64,000 bases of DNA from Thelonectria olida (taxonomy: Eukaryota; Ascomycota; Sordariomycetes; Hypocreales; Nectriaceae), in NCBI GenBank assembly GCA_020736575.1, contig JAGPYM010000009.1:434001-498000 (forward strand), written 5' to 3'. Positions 43,451 through 54,312 of this stretch are shown piece after piece. Within the stretch, counting starts at the first letter, position 1; each line of letters begins with the position of its first letter. Made by a program: the position numbers and the translations under genes. The notes beneath the pieces are model-generated. The model saw nothing but the letters and a program-made list of their open reading frames with translations, was not told the DNA's origin and ran no database searches.

Positions 43451-46151
43451 TCAATAATTGGTCTGTAGTCGCTCCAGTCTCGCCGTCACTGCCTCGACAA
43501 GTGCCGTCTCCCTGGACAGCAAGTTTTGAACTTGGCTCAGCTTGGCCCGGCGGATCTCTTGTGGCACTCTCAACTCGGCCGAGGGCGCGGGCGATCCTTC
43601 ATCCTCGGCCTTCTGAAGAGCCTCCACTTCTGCAGCCAGATCTTCCTGCAGCTCCTTCACGTCTTCCAGTCGTCTCCACAGCTTCGTCGACTCCGTCTTG
43701 TTGGACGATGCCTCCCCGGATTCCGGCTCGCACACACTGGCCTGCACCGTCCGTACCTCCTTCACAAATGCCTTCTCCTTGGCACTAAGGTCCCGAGACG
43801 TCGCCTTGCCCACCATCTTGCGCAGCTTATCCAGTCGCTGGGCTAGCTCTCCTTGGCGATCCTTTGCTGCTACGATCCGTCGTTCGTACATGGCATTGTC
43901 TGCCTCCCCGTCACGGTGAGCTCCGTTAATCGTGTCAATCTTGCCCTTGACCTCGTTGGCCTTCATCACCTGCTGCTTCAACTCTGACTGAAGCAGCTCG
44001 CACCGTCGGAAAACTTCCGCCGCCGCCATTCCCAGCCGATGCGTTTCATCCGCCAACACCTTGTGTGCATCCGTAAAGATTTGTAGCGTGAGAGGTGACA
44101 GCCTCACTTCCTGGTTGACTACCGTCTTGTGACGCGATGTGCGCAGACGCTCTAGTAATGTGGGCAACGCCGATCCCTCGTCGAATACGTGAGATGGGTT
44201 GAAGACCGGACGAGGCTCGTAAAAGTCCAGAGGGGCCATGCTGGCCTCCCGTTCGTAGGTAGGGCTTTCCTGACGGATAGGGGTAAGATCATCATCCGGA
44301 CTCTCAAAAGTAAGCGCAATGGGGTCGTAAGGCGTCGCCGACAGGAGAAAGTAGCCGACATCAGGGTCCCGGATCACATTAGCCGCTGCCAACGGCACTG
44401 CAACGTCGGCAGTTTGCTGCGAGTAGAGCCGCTCCCTCGAAGACTGGGAGTTGACCAACAGTCCGATTCTAAAGTCTGTACCGGCCTCCGAGTCTCCGCT
44501 TAGCTCACTCTCCAGACGGAATACCCACGATGTGAGTGAGATGAAAGTGACGGCAGCATGGTGCGTGACGAAAAAGCTATACCGAGACATCACGTCGGCG
44601 CTAAACATAGGCCAACTCTCATCGTTGACTTCAACGGGGCTCATGGTATCAATGGCTTGGAAGGCAAGCAGAGAAGGGGGCTCAGCCTCGGCCAAGAGGT
44701 GGCTCAGCTTCGACTTATTCTTGGGAGGGAGCCATTGAGCTTGCACACCTTCGAGATCCAGGTAAACACGGACTTGGCCGCTGGTTGACAGTAAACAAAC
44801 CACGGCAAGAGAGAGACCTTCTTGGTCGCCATCATCCATATCCAAGTCGTCATCTTCGCCAAACATGAGATCGTCCGTCTCTGTCTTTTTGCCGATGAAC
44901 ATGATGTCGGCAACCGAAGTATCCAATTCATCGCCCGTGTCAGGGTCTGACTGCAATTCAAAAGGTCCTTGGAGACGAGGGATGACACCCGGTCGGGTTG
45001 GTCGAGAATAGATCTCAATAACGGGCTCTCCGATGGGTCCATCGACAATCTGCGGCTCTTGAGAGTCGATCTCGCCCATCCATTCCAACTGCTGCTGGGC
45101 AAGGAGCTTCTCCTGCTCTCCAATATCGGGGTCGTCCTCAATGCTGGCAACTGTGGTGACGATCGAAACCGAAAGCGAAGGAATCAAAGTAGGCGGCGGC
45201 GCCCACTTCTGAGGCAGCAGCGGGCAAAGAGCATAGATGTCGCCCTCCTTCATTGCCACCCATAGAGTCATGGGGTTCCATCCGCCAGCTCCTTTGGTAG
45301 AGAAGCTGGCTGCAGCAACCTCCATCTCAAAGGAATCGGGAGAAAATGCCGTGTTTGTAGCCGAGGCTGAAGCTGAAAAGTCCTGGTCGAGAGTCGTGCC
45401 ATCCACCAGCTTTCTCAAGTCAACCGACGTAGTAGGAGAGTCAAAAGACCATCGATCATTAGCAGATAGCTCCCAAACTCGTACAATAGACTCGGCAGTG
45501 ACGGTGACAATGCAGGAACCGCTCACTCCAAGAGGGTGCCATAGTGCAGACATGATGGGAGATCGAGAGGTGACGTGAGTTGTCGGTCCCAATGTGAAGA
45601 TGGTGGGCTTAAGCGGACCAACGTCTTCGCTAGTCAAGTGCGAAGGGTCCGGCAAGACACAGACATGAACCGTGTGAGTTGTGAGAATCGCAAGGTAATT
45701 TGAGTTGGGGGAAATGATGAGCTGTCGAATGTCGTCGGCGACTGGGGTTTTGATAGTCTATTTACATTATGTCAGTTTCACGGTCGTCGAGGTTCAGGCA
45801 TGCGCGTTGCCAACTTACTCTTACTCCGACTGTAGACTCCAAAACAGAATCTGCGTCTGACTGTAAAGAATCTTCGCGCTTGATCCGGGGTACAGACCTC
45901 CCATTGTTGCGTCGATTTGCCCACTCGTCCTTCAGGTACGCCAAATCACCCCAGCGGATCTCGCGCCCGACGGCGACGAATACTTCGGTGCCGCGGCGGG
46001 CAATCGTACGGCGCGGGCCGGGGACGAACTTCTTCTTGGATGCTGCATCGAAGCTTCGCGACCGTGACACTTCGGTGGTGGGCTCGAACAGTCGGTGTCC
46101 AGGTGCATTGCCAGACAAGAAAGGCGCCGCGTAGCTCTTAACCTTGGGCAT
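43451..46151 (-). CDS. NUP82: Nucleoporin Nup82
   Basis: Two exons, 46151-45819 and 45757-43451, joined in frame, encode 879 residues. Nup82 (Nup88 in animals) sits on the cytoplasmic face of the nuclear pore with Nup159 and Nsp1 and takes part in mRNA export. The N-terminal part (about 1-560) has the beta-strand pattern of a seven-blade propeller, with WD-like pieces such as SALWHPLGVSGSCIVTVTAE followed by IVRVWELS. The C-terminal part (about 620-879) is strongly coiled-coil (for example VMKANEVKGKIDTINGAHRD, RKMVGKATSRDLSAKEKAF, LSQVQNLLSRETALVEAVTA), which is the region that trimerises with Nup159/Nsp1. The first exon holds the conserved opening VKSYAAPFLSGNAPGHRLFEP. The gene is divergent from CBC2. 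Confidence 0.88.
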
Positions 46152-46679
46152 GGCGGGAGATGTCTCTAGGCAAGCAAGACTGCCGCAGATCGACCAAGGT
46201 GCGCCGAAGCGGTGATGGATGCAGCTTCCGAAAGCTCCGGATGCGAGATGGGGTTGTTTCCGCGTCGAAAGGGGGCGCGTGTCTTCGTATCCTTTTTTTT
46301 ACTTTGTTCGTTCAGGTTTTTGACGAGGCTGATGAGATGGTTAAGAGGTGGTTGGCTGGTTGGTTGGTTGCCACAGCAAGCCGGAGCTCAAAGAAAAAGC
46401 GCCCACGGCGGCTTAGCGCCAAGTCACAATGGAACCCCCTGCAGCCGCAGGTACCGCCTGAACGCTCAACAGCTCCAGGTCTCGAGCTTTTGCAGCCGCA
46501 TTGACCCACTGTGCTTCAATCCAGCCAGCCTCGTCAACCTTGAAGACGACGAATCAACGACTTCAACACTCTCAATTCTTCATTCATTACCGCCTATTAG
46601 CTACACTGTATCTTGCGGACACAGCTCATCTTCATCCTTAAGTCTCGAAAGCGCCCAGAAACCCTACACACCCTCCGCC
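46152..46679. other. Divergent intergenic region, NUP82 / CBC2
   Basis: These 528 bp separate two genes of the mRNA export pathway (nuclear pore and nuclear cap-binding complex), which are transcribed away from each other. The segment contains a poly-T run (46290-46297). Coregulation from a shared promoter is possible but is inference. Confidence 0.5.
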
Positions 46680-47321
46680 ATGAGACAAGGTGTCCGCAGC
46701 ACCGTCGAGCGCCTCGACAGGCCCAGTGCCTACTACAATAGCCGCGTACAGCCTTGCCCCTTCGTCATGTCGTTCCGATTCGCAAGGATTAACATCTTCT
46801 TAGAACAAGCGCAGACGCGACCGCGACGACGATGAAAACATGGAAGCGCCCGCTGAGCCTCAGGTCGATCCTCTCGCCGATGCCACGACCCTCTACGTTG
46901 GCAACCTGTACGATAACCCTGTATTGACAAGCCAAACACCCATTCTAACTCTCCTAGGTCTTTCTACACCACTGAAGAGCAAGTCTACGAGCTCTTCTCC
47001 AAGTGCGGCGAAATCAAGCGCCTCGTCATGGGCCTTGACCGGTTCAACAAGACCCCATGTGGCTTTTGCTTTGTCGAATACTACACCCACCAGGACGCGC
47101 TTGACTGCATGAAGTACATTGGCGGCACCAAACTTGACGAGCGCGTTATCCGCACCGACCTAGATCCTGGGTTCGAGGAGGGCCGACAGTACGGCCGCGG
47201 CAAGTCAGGTGGACAGGTTCGCGACGAGTACCGTGAGGACTTTGACGAAGGCCGTGGAGGAGTGGGCAGAGCAATCGAGGCGGAAAAAAGAGAGTATGAA
47301 GAGGAGAGCAGGTACAGGTAA
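46680..47321 (+). CDS. CBC2: Nuclear cap-binding protein subunit 2 (CBP20)
   Basis: Three exons, 46680-46745, 46804-46907 and 46958-47321, encode 177 residues. With the large subunit (CBP80) it binds the m7G cap of nascent transcripts in the nucleus. The N-terminal [18 protein letters not shown] supplies the cap-stacking tyrosine region. The RRM follows with RNP2 [12 protein letters not shown] (assembled across the second intron) and RNP1 [12 protein letters not shown]. The C-terminal [20 protein letters not shown] and [20 protein letters not shown] match the conserved cap-binding tail. All expected cap-binding aromatic and basic positions appear to be present. The length is normal for the fungal family. 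Confidence 0.95.
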
Positions 47322-47711
47322 AGGGCAGTACGTTCTACAACTGGTGGGTGTTTTGGGACACGATACCCATGAGAGAAAAAAGTTGTTTATTGTTTTGGTA
47401 ATGCCAGGGCTCTGGTCTAATTGTCCTATGCTTTGGTCCCTTATCTGGCTCCCTTCCACTCAGCATGCAATAACCGCCCTGGTCTATCTCTGCACTGCAC
47501 ATAGAACCGCTGTCCCATGGCCTTTGTGCCGCAATGCGTGTGTCGTGAGATTTTTGTGCAATCCGTAGTAGTTGAAACAAGGTGTTGTACATTGAATCCC
47601 GAAGTGGATCCAGTCCGCTAGCCATCCACCGCAAGATATGTGCATTCGTACGCCAATTCCCATCCCATTCGCTGATCTTCCATCTCCTGTATGTGGCCAC
47701 GCTCTTCCGAC
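47322..47711. other. Convergent 3' intergenic region, CBC2 / mL60
   Basis: These 390 bp lie between two converging stop codons and should hold both 3' untranslated regions. The open frames passing through here are extensions of neighbouring frames and not extra genes. Confidence 0.5.
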
Positions 47712-48099
47712 TTAGTAACCAGGAGGGTTGATGCGCTGGGAGACCCTCGTCCACTTGGGCAGTTCTAATTGCAAACCGGTCAGCGCCCCGTCTTCCGCTC
47801 GCAACGAAGCTCAACATACTGTGAATGCCCTTGCGATACTTCTTGGCTTTGCGATCGAACATGGTGTACTTGTCGCGAGGCAACATCTCGGCCTCGGTAG
47901 GCATCTCGGCCTTCCATCGCTCTAAAGCCTCCAGGGTCACGCCCTTCTTCGCGAGGGCGGCGTCGACGGTAGCGACAACGTTGTCGACGGCGCGGAGACG
48001 CAGGCGGTGGCGGCGCTTCTGGAACTTGGACATTCGCCAGGGGACCTTCCATAGAAGACCGCTGGATAGCGGATTGGTGAAGCGGAAGGCGCCGAACAT
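47712..48099 (-). CDS. MRPL31: Mitoribosomal large subunit protein mL60 (Mrpl31)
   Basis: Two exons, 48099-47820 and 47764-47712, encode 110 residues. mL60 is a fungal-specific component of the mitochondrial large ribosomal subunit. Diagnostic blocks are the start MFGAFRFTNPLSSGLLWKVP, then WRMSKFQKRRHRLRLRAVD, MLPRDKYTMFDRKAKKYRKG, and after the intron the invariant end KLPKWTRVSQRINPPGY. The strongly basic composition fits rRNA contact and mitochondrial import. A longer upstream frame exists (to 48204), but the internal ATG is chosen because it begins exactly at the conserved family N-terminus. The gene is divergent from TRS20. Confidence 0.94.
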
Positions 48100-48463
48100 G
48101 GTGGTGGTCGTGTGCGGGTTAGAGGTTGGAGATGGATTGGCTTGCCGACGACTGAACTTTTCCCTCGAATTGAGCCGATTGGCAGCCGCGCGCTTGTCAT
48201 GCATTGCGCCTATTCTGGCCAGTCATGTGGCGGAATTCTTCATGAGGTGTTGAAGTGGGGAGAAGTGCGGGCACACGAAGCGAGAAGGTACGTACTCCTG
48301 CTGCAGAGGTGCAGATGGGGACCCAGCTCCAGCGAATACCAGCGAACACCAGCACAACCGCCAGCGAAGACGCAGCCGACGAACGGACAGAACACCAACA
48401 CCACGAACCCGAATACCCGCCTCCCCTACCTGCCGAACGGTCTCCGATGCGAAGCGCAATACA
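48100..48463. other. Divergent intergenic region, mL60 / TRS20
   Basis: These 364 bp carry two divergent promoters. The distance is short enough for a bidirectional promoter. No separate feature is recognised. Confidence 0.5.
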
Positions 48464-49112
48464 ATGAGCTACTACTTTGCCATTGTCGGCAGCCAGGACA
48501 ACCCCCTGTTCGAGTATGAGTTCGGAACCTCAAAGCAGGGTGGTGATGGCCAGTCGCGCTTTTCAGACCAAGTCAAGCACCTCAACCAGTTCATTCTACA
48601 CTCCAGCTTAGACATCGCCGAGGAGGTGCAATGGTCGCATGGTCAGATGTGAGTGATCCATGTATTTCCGACCCGTCCACCCTCCGTGTGCAAGTCCTTC
48701 TAGGCGGTCAACAGGGGAGACGGGACACATGACAGACCGAGGCGCATGACAACACCACAGCAAGATTCAGCCAGCTAACCCCTCTCATCATTTCGCGCCA
48801 ACCAGGTACCTCAAGTGCATCGACAAATTCTTCAACAACTACATCTCCTGCTTCGTCACGGCCGGCAACGTCAAGTTCCTCCTCCTCCACCAACCCTCCG
48901 TCCCCACATCCGGCAGCTCATCACGATCATCGACGGCCATCGGGGCCAACCCAACGAGTCCAGCGACCGAGGAGGCCATCAAGATGTTCTTTACCGAGGT
49001 GTATGAGAATTGGGTCAAGGCCATTATGAGCCCTTTTTACCGGGCGAACATGGAGTTGAGGAGTCCCATATTCCGAACAAGAGTGGCGGCCGCCGGTAGG
49101 AAGTATTTGTGA
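48464..49112 (+). CDS. TRS20: TRAPP complex subunit Trs20 / TRAPPC2 (sedlin)
   Basis: Two exons, 48464-48648 and 48806-49112, encode 163 residues. Trs20/sedlin is a longin-fold core subunit of TRAPP complexes, which activate Ypt GTPases in ER-Golgi and Golgi traffic and in autophagy. Evidence: the start MSYYFAIVGSQDNPLFEYEF, then FILHSSLDIAEEVQWSHGQM, the exon 2 start YLKCIDKFFNNYISCFVTAG, KFLLLHQPS, and the C-terminal FFTEVYENWVKAIMSPFYR with MELRSPIFRTRVAAAGRKYL. A Ser/Thr-rich loop (TSGSSSRSSTAIGANPTSPA) lengthens the region between the last strand and helix, as in other filamentous fungi. The 157-nt intron splits a Met codon. Confidence 0.95.
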
Positions 49113-49485
49113 TTCAATTATGATACCAAGATTACATGCAATGCGATATTTAATTCAAGAGCGTTCCCAATATTTCTTCTCATTTCAGGATCGAATATGC
49201 ACTGCTGCCTATCTACGTTGGGTTCCGACACGTTACCTAAACCAGTGTTTCCGTTACAGTTCCGCGTCAACCGGCGCGTCACGTCAAGACAAACAGAGAC
49301 CGAAGAGTGAATGAAGTTGTTCAATTGTGGTATTCGTTTAAACAGGTCGTCTGTCATCGACGCCTTCAGATATCGTGCCCATTTCCCCCAACGCCATGTG
49401 CAAATACAATCATGCCATGCTATGTGTGCAGTTCCTCCAGCCACGTAGCAAGCCTCCCATACATCTGAGTAATGGAAGCAAATGC
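49113..49485. other. Convergent 3' intergenic region, TRS20 / histone H4
   Basis: These 373 bp lie between two converging stop codons. They are AT-rich near TRS20. I see nothing else in them. Confidence 0.5.
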
Positions 49486-50006
<521 letters not shown>

Positions 50007-50968
50007 ATTGATGAATGTATTGAAGTGTTTGATGAAGTGAAGTAGATGTTGTCGCGGTTGCGATGACGTGTGGATTCAAGACGCGTCTGGGGATATGCAG
50101 AATGAGAGGGGAAGAGTGGGAGGAAGGGGAAAGCTGCAACTGCGGGGGGCGCGAGGAGAGAAATAAATACGCGCTCAGAATCAGTAAACATGGGCCAACG
50201 AGATCAGTAAGAAAATCCCAAAGCGTCGACGCGAAAATGGGCCAAAAATCAGAAAATCGAACCGCGCTAAACCCATTTCAGCGGCTGGTCTTGGAGAGGT
50301 TTTTGCTCAGTTGCTGCGCAATTGCGGTAGGTGGTGTGGGTCAGCCCGAGGGGCTGGGAGGGAGGGAGCTTTGTGATTGGTTAGCCTTTTAGTTCTCGAT
50401 GCTGATTTTTGATTGGCTGTCAATTATAGCAACCTAGACGCGCTTCCTTCCTTTGCCCAAGTTGTTGAGTCGCGACTTGGGCATCTGCCTTGTGCCCTTG
50501 TGAACCAAGTCACAATTATGCCATGTCAATCTCGGATCTTTACGTGCTGCATCATGAGTGATATCACTGCAGTTTGTTGAAGACCCGTCGGCAAGATTCT
50601 TTGTCAATCATTCAACCTCACAAATGCCTCAAGCAACCCAGTGTCACAAGAAATACTATTTAGAGTCATCTAACACAGATGACCGACCACACTGGCAGAT
50701 AACTCCAAGATCTTACCAAGTTCTCGTACTTTCTAGAGTGTTAAAGGCTTGCCTTTGTTTAGAGATGCTCACTTCCAGAAATAGAATCTGGGGATTTCAC
50801 ATCTTGATGAGCGGACTCTTTGGGGTTACCGTAATGAGTGTGACACAAGCCAATCAGGCCGGGGGTTACTACATACCAACCAAGTCCCTGATCACCTGCA
50901 TACATCCGACCTAGATACATGTTGCCGATGTTCATAAGATTCATTGGATCTTGGGAACTTTCTGAGGC
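50007..50968. other. Intergenic region upstream of histone H4
   Basis: This 960-bp region begins with the H4 promoter, which has A/T and GCGCTAA-type cell-cycle-like words near 50265-50275. The rest is unstructured sequence up to the CTP synthase fragment. The frame at 50558-50914 (+) has no known domain. Confidence 0.45.
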
Positions 50969-51374
50969 ATTAATCCTTGCCTAAACCAAGATGCCGGAAC
51001 TCTAGCCCATCGAACATAGAGAGTGCTTCGTTCCCAAAGATGGAGGCGAGTCCGGTCTCGACCTCGGAAACTATGAGCGCTACTTGGGCCTCAACCTCAC
51101 AAAGGAGAGCACCATCACAACGAGAAAGATCTACAGGGCTGTGCTCGAGCGGGAACGAAAGGGCGACTACCTGGGCCGTACTGTTCAAGTTGTCCCCTAT
51201 ATTACCGACGCCACCCAGGACTGGATTGAGCGTGTCGCCAAGATCCCAGTTGATGACAGTAGTGAAGAACCCGATGTCTACATTGTCGAATTGGGCGGCA
51301 ACCTCGGCGACATGGCCTTGACCCGGTTCTGACACAAGGTGGGCAAGGCCAACTTTTTGAACATCCATGTCTCC
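50969..51374 (+). pseudogene. CTP synthase fragment, broken
   Basis: About 135 codons match the N-terminal synthetase domain of CTP synthase, which makes CTP from UTP. The match covers [39 protein letters not shown] and [20 protein letters not shown]. It is clearly non-functional. The region before [13 protein letters not shown] needs a one-base frame correction near 51001-51008. The conserved block after VELGG is degenerate and shortened (expected GDIE-type residues are missing), an in-frame TGA lies at 51330-51332, and the similarity (HKVGKANFLNIHVS) stops abruptly at about 51374. No P-loop region or glutaminase domain is present nearby. A functional copy must lie elsewhere in the genome. 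Confidence 0.88.
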
Positions 51375-51536
51375 AGGGAATTCCATAGGAAATAAAGGAA
51401 AGGGATTTTAAGGGAATTCCAAAGGGAATTAAATTAAACAACTAGCTATTTAATAGGTATATAGATTAAATTGCATAAGTCAAGGGGAAAACACAGACGG
51501 GGAGAAGTTGCAACTTTAAGTTACTTCTACATATAC

Positions 51537-53225
51537 TTAAAGTAACTCTATATTAAAACCATGCAACTTGATATCCTCAAGAAGCCACTCAATTGGGGTG
51601 GCATATGAAGTATCAAAGTATTCATTCGTTCCCACCCGAACGCCGCCCGTAAGCATGCCGCCAATTCGGCCCGTCATATCCCAAACGCACGATCCGGAGT
51701 CGCCCTCTGAACTGAACTCCCTTCTTGATTCCCCATTCTTCTTGTGGCCGATGATGCACCACTCCTCTGATATGAACATTGCGTTGCCCAAAGGTACACG
51801 AAGGATAGATTTGACTTTATTGGCAACGCCAATAGTAAGCCCAGTTGTGCGGCCATGCTTGCCCACTACTATTGCCGGCTCGTTAAGGGACACAGATTCG
51901 GCATTCTGCTTGCTGTTCATTGCGGCCTCCGGAATTGGTCCTTTCAGGGGTATCGTGTGGGTTTCTTCATCAACCTCCAACTCGTACTTGCTCTTTTCCC
52001 TGTTGCAGGGACGAACCTCATTGCGCCATGCTTCTCGAGTCTCCCTGGCGCCTCTGTCTCCCACGAGGACACGGTTTTCCAACATGCTTAGTGACATTTG
52101 GTGTTTTCCTTGGTGGAGTTCAATGAGAGCCCAGTCTCTCAGTCGCATGCCTGAATCAGATGGAGCAGTGCTGACCTTTGGCGAGAACAGCACGTGGCCG
52201 ATGATTCTTGTGGCGGGGTCCTTCATGCTGACAAGCCTCTCTCGGAGTACTTCATAGTCCTGTTTTTTTTGGCGGTTCTCATTGACCTTACGAGCTGCCG
52301 TGGGTCGTCCGTCCCTTTGCAACGCTTCAAGCTCCGAGTCAAGGTCCTGGATATCCCAGTCGAGGTGCTCGATTGCCTTACTTAAGGCGCTATCGCCTGG
52401 CTGTATGACGGTTCGCCATTCCTTATCCGCATTGTGGCGGTACTCTTCATTGGGCATTGACGGCTCAAACACGACATGGCGACAGGTTAAAGCAAATGTC
52501 CTTGGTGGATCGAGCTGGCGTAGGTAGAGGCATTTAGTGCCTTCGTGGGTTGGCAGCCTGAACGGAGCAATTGATAGACCCAGATACTCAGATAATAGCA
52601 ATCTGGCTTTGACTGGATCGCACAGTGGTCCAGAGCGTAGCCGCGGGGCCGTCAGAGGTGCCGTCAGAGGTGCCGTCAGAGGTACTGCTAGAGGTGCTGT
52701 CGGAGGGAGGGCGCCTCGGACTACTACCGACTCTTTGATCTCAACGTGCACATCGGGGATTCCATGTCGCTGGAGAATCTCTCGACACTCTACCACGGTA
52801 GTATGACCAAGCAACCAGGGTGTTGAATCTGGCTTCACGGTGATGAGCATGGTCACCGGACGGTCAAAATCCCCGCCGGTAGGCATGTCTTCTTGTAGGT
52901 AGCCGATTCGGAGGATATCTACCGCAGACCAGCAAACCCGTTCTAAAGCTCCTAATATCTCTCGGCGGAGAGGGCCCACTGGGTCATTCCAGCGTTCGAT
53001 GATTGCATGCTCTGTAACGGGGTCAAGTGTCTTTCGGACTGGATAGTAGCCGTTGTGGATGACCGGCGGACTGGAACCGGATCGAGCCACCAGCCTCGGT
53101 CTATTTGGCAAGGCGTAGTAGTATCCTCTAGCTTCATCAGCCGTCGGAGGGGTTGGAGGATGTGGCGCTGACATTCTGGAGTTTCGGATCTCGCACCTTG
53201 TTGTAGGAGTGCTTTCGCTTCTCAA
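51537..53225 (-). CDS. Trypsin-like serine protease domain protein, probably intracellular
   Basis: A single-exon frame encodes up to 562 residues. The C-terminal half carries a trypsin-like triad in the right order: TCRHVVF (His, about 249), LRDWALIEL (Asp, about 364) and SSEGDSGSCVWD (Ser, about 508). Conserved context includes VGKHGRTTGL before the Ser strand and GGMLTGGV after it. The N-terminal half (about 20-240) has a conserved-looking domain (YYYALPNRPRLVARSG, DPVTEHAIIERWNDPVGPLR, VTMLITVKPDSTPWLLGH) of unknown function. It is followed by a Pro/Thr/Ala linker built from 12-bp repeats. No signal peptide is seen, so the role is probably cytosolic. Some fungal NLR-type proteins are reported to carry trypsin-like effector domains, but there is no NLR here. 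The start is uncertain: Met at 53225, Met at 53174, or an upstream frame from 53343. Confidence 0.72.
   Translation of the reverse strand: MRSESTPTTRCEIRNSRMSAPHPPTPPTADEARGYYYALPNRPRLVARSGSSPPVIHNGYYPVRKTLDPVTEHAIIERWNDPVGPLRREILGALERVCWSAVDILRIGYLQEDMPTGGDFDRPVTMLITVKPDSTPWLLGHTTVVECREILQRHGIPDVHVEIKESVVVRGALPPTAPLAVPLTAPLTAPLTAPRLRSGPLCDPVKARLLLSEYLGLSIAPFRLPTHEGTKCLYLRQLDPPRTFALTCRHVVFEPSMPNEEYRHNADKEWRTVIQPGDSALSKAIEHLDWDIQDLDSELEALQRDGRPTAARKVNENRQKKQDYEVLRERLVSMKDPATRIIGHVLFSPKVSTAPSDSGMRLRDWALIELHQGKHQMSLSMLENRVLVGDRGARETREAWRNEVRPCNREKSKYELEVDEETHTIPLKGPIPEAAMNSKQNAESVSLNEPAIVVGKHGRTTGLTIGVANKVKSILRVPLGNAMFISEEWCIIGHKKNGESRREFSSEGDSGSCVWDMTGRIGGMLTGGVRVGTNEYFDTSYATPIEWLLEDIKLHGFNIELL
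52642..52690. repeat. 12-bp coding minisatellite in the protease linker
   Basis: About four units of GTGCCGTCAGAG-like sequence are arranged head to tail, three of them nearly identical and the fourth diverged. On the coding strand they give repeated Thr-Ala-Pro-Leu. A length divisible by three lets copy number vary without a frameshift. Confidence 0.75.
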
Positions 53226-54312
53226 ATGAGAGGAAGGCTGGTTCGGTTCGTGAATCGAGCGGAGCGGGGATCGGCACCCAAATGAAGACTTTATCTTGAT
53301 GGGTTGTGGTTTGATGTGATGGCGTCGCTAGGTGGCGGGACATGTTGAGCTTTTAATACCTATTAGTTCACAGGCGGCATAAGGTTGATGTAGAGTAACT
53401 TACTAACTGGCCACGTAATACTAGGCAATAGCAGGGGCAGGACAGAGCGCAATATCGTAGAAGTATGTATTGCGGTTCGAACTTAACGGACGTTCAAAAG
53501 GTATGTTGCTACGAGAAAGATTTGATGATAAGTGATGCAAGTTCAGTCAAAAGCTGAGTGGAAGACAGTCTCGAGCCTGGAAAAAAGTAGACATTACTAT
53601 TAAGGTAGGCAAGTACACAGCCCGCACAACGTAAGGCAAGTGCGAAGCCCGCAGAAAGCGAGGAAAACATATCCATTACTGCAGTCGTGCCTGCACCTGG
53701 ATACTTCGTGGGCAGGTAGGCAGGGAAACGTCCCGGCGCAGTTGGGTTTTCACATTCATATCTTCTCTCACACCCACATCATCAGAACACAACACAAACC
53801 AAACACAACGCACTCATTCATCTGCAGCCTCAACTGCTTCTCTCATTGTTTAGGTACCCCGTCCCCATCCTCCAACGACCAGCTTTAATTTAATATACAA
53901 GTTTCGCCTTTGCATCGCAACGCAAAACGCAAACGCATGCTTCAGTACCTATACACAAAAAGAAGCCCTGCAGTCATTCATTGCCCCCCCGCCCCCCTCC
54001 ATGTACACCACCCAGACGACCCCAAAAGCCGCCGACCAAAACGCCGATGCCATGCCACATGTTCCCATTCATGTCATGTCGTCCACGCCTTGTTGTAGTT
54101 GTCGTTGGTCATCGTTGAACAAAGAAACGCCGCTCTTCTTCAACCATGTATGAATGAATGAATGGTGGTGTAGCGCGGAAAACATCAACGGCTCTCGTCG
54201 AGAGCTCAGGTTCAACCCCAATGCAACTCGAGGTTTGCCCGCCGTGCTAAAAAAAATAAACCTACCAAACAGTCCGATGCGTTCCCATTAATAATCTTCG
54301 CTGCTCATGATA
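53226..54312. other. Intergenic region
   Basis: This 1.09-kb stretch lies between the protease start and the CDC27 stop, both genes leftward. It includes an open frame continuing upstream of the protease (to 53343) in another phase, and simple-sequence words (CACACCCACATC, ACACAACACAAACC) near 53770-53810. No RNA gene was identified. Confidence 0.45.

Noticed and set aside
54163..54235. B-box-like GGTTCAACCCC with an upstream A-box-like word
   Set aside because: No cloverleaf can be drawn; T-arm and acceptor complementarity are absent.
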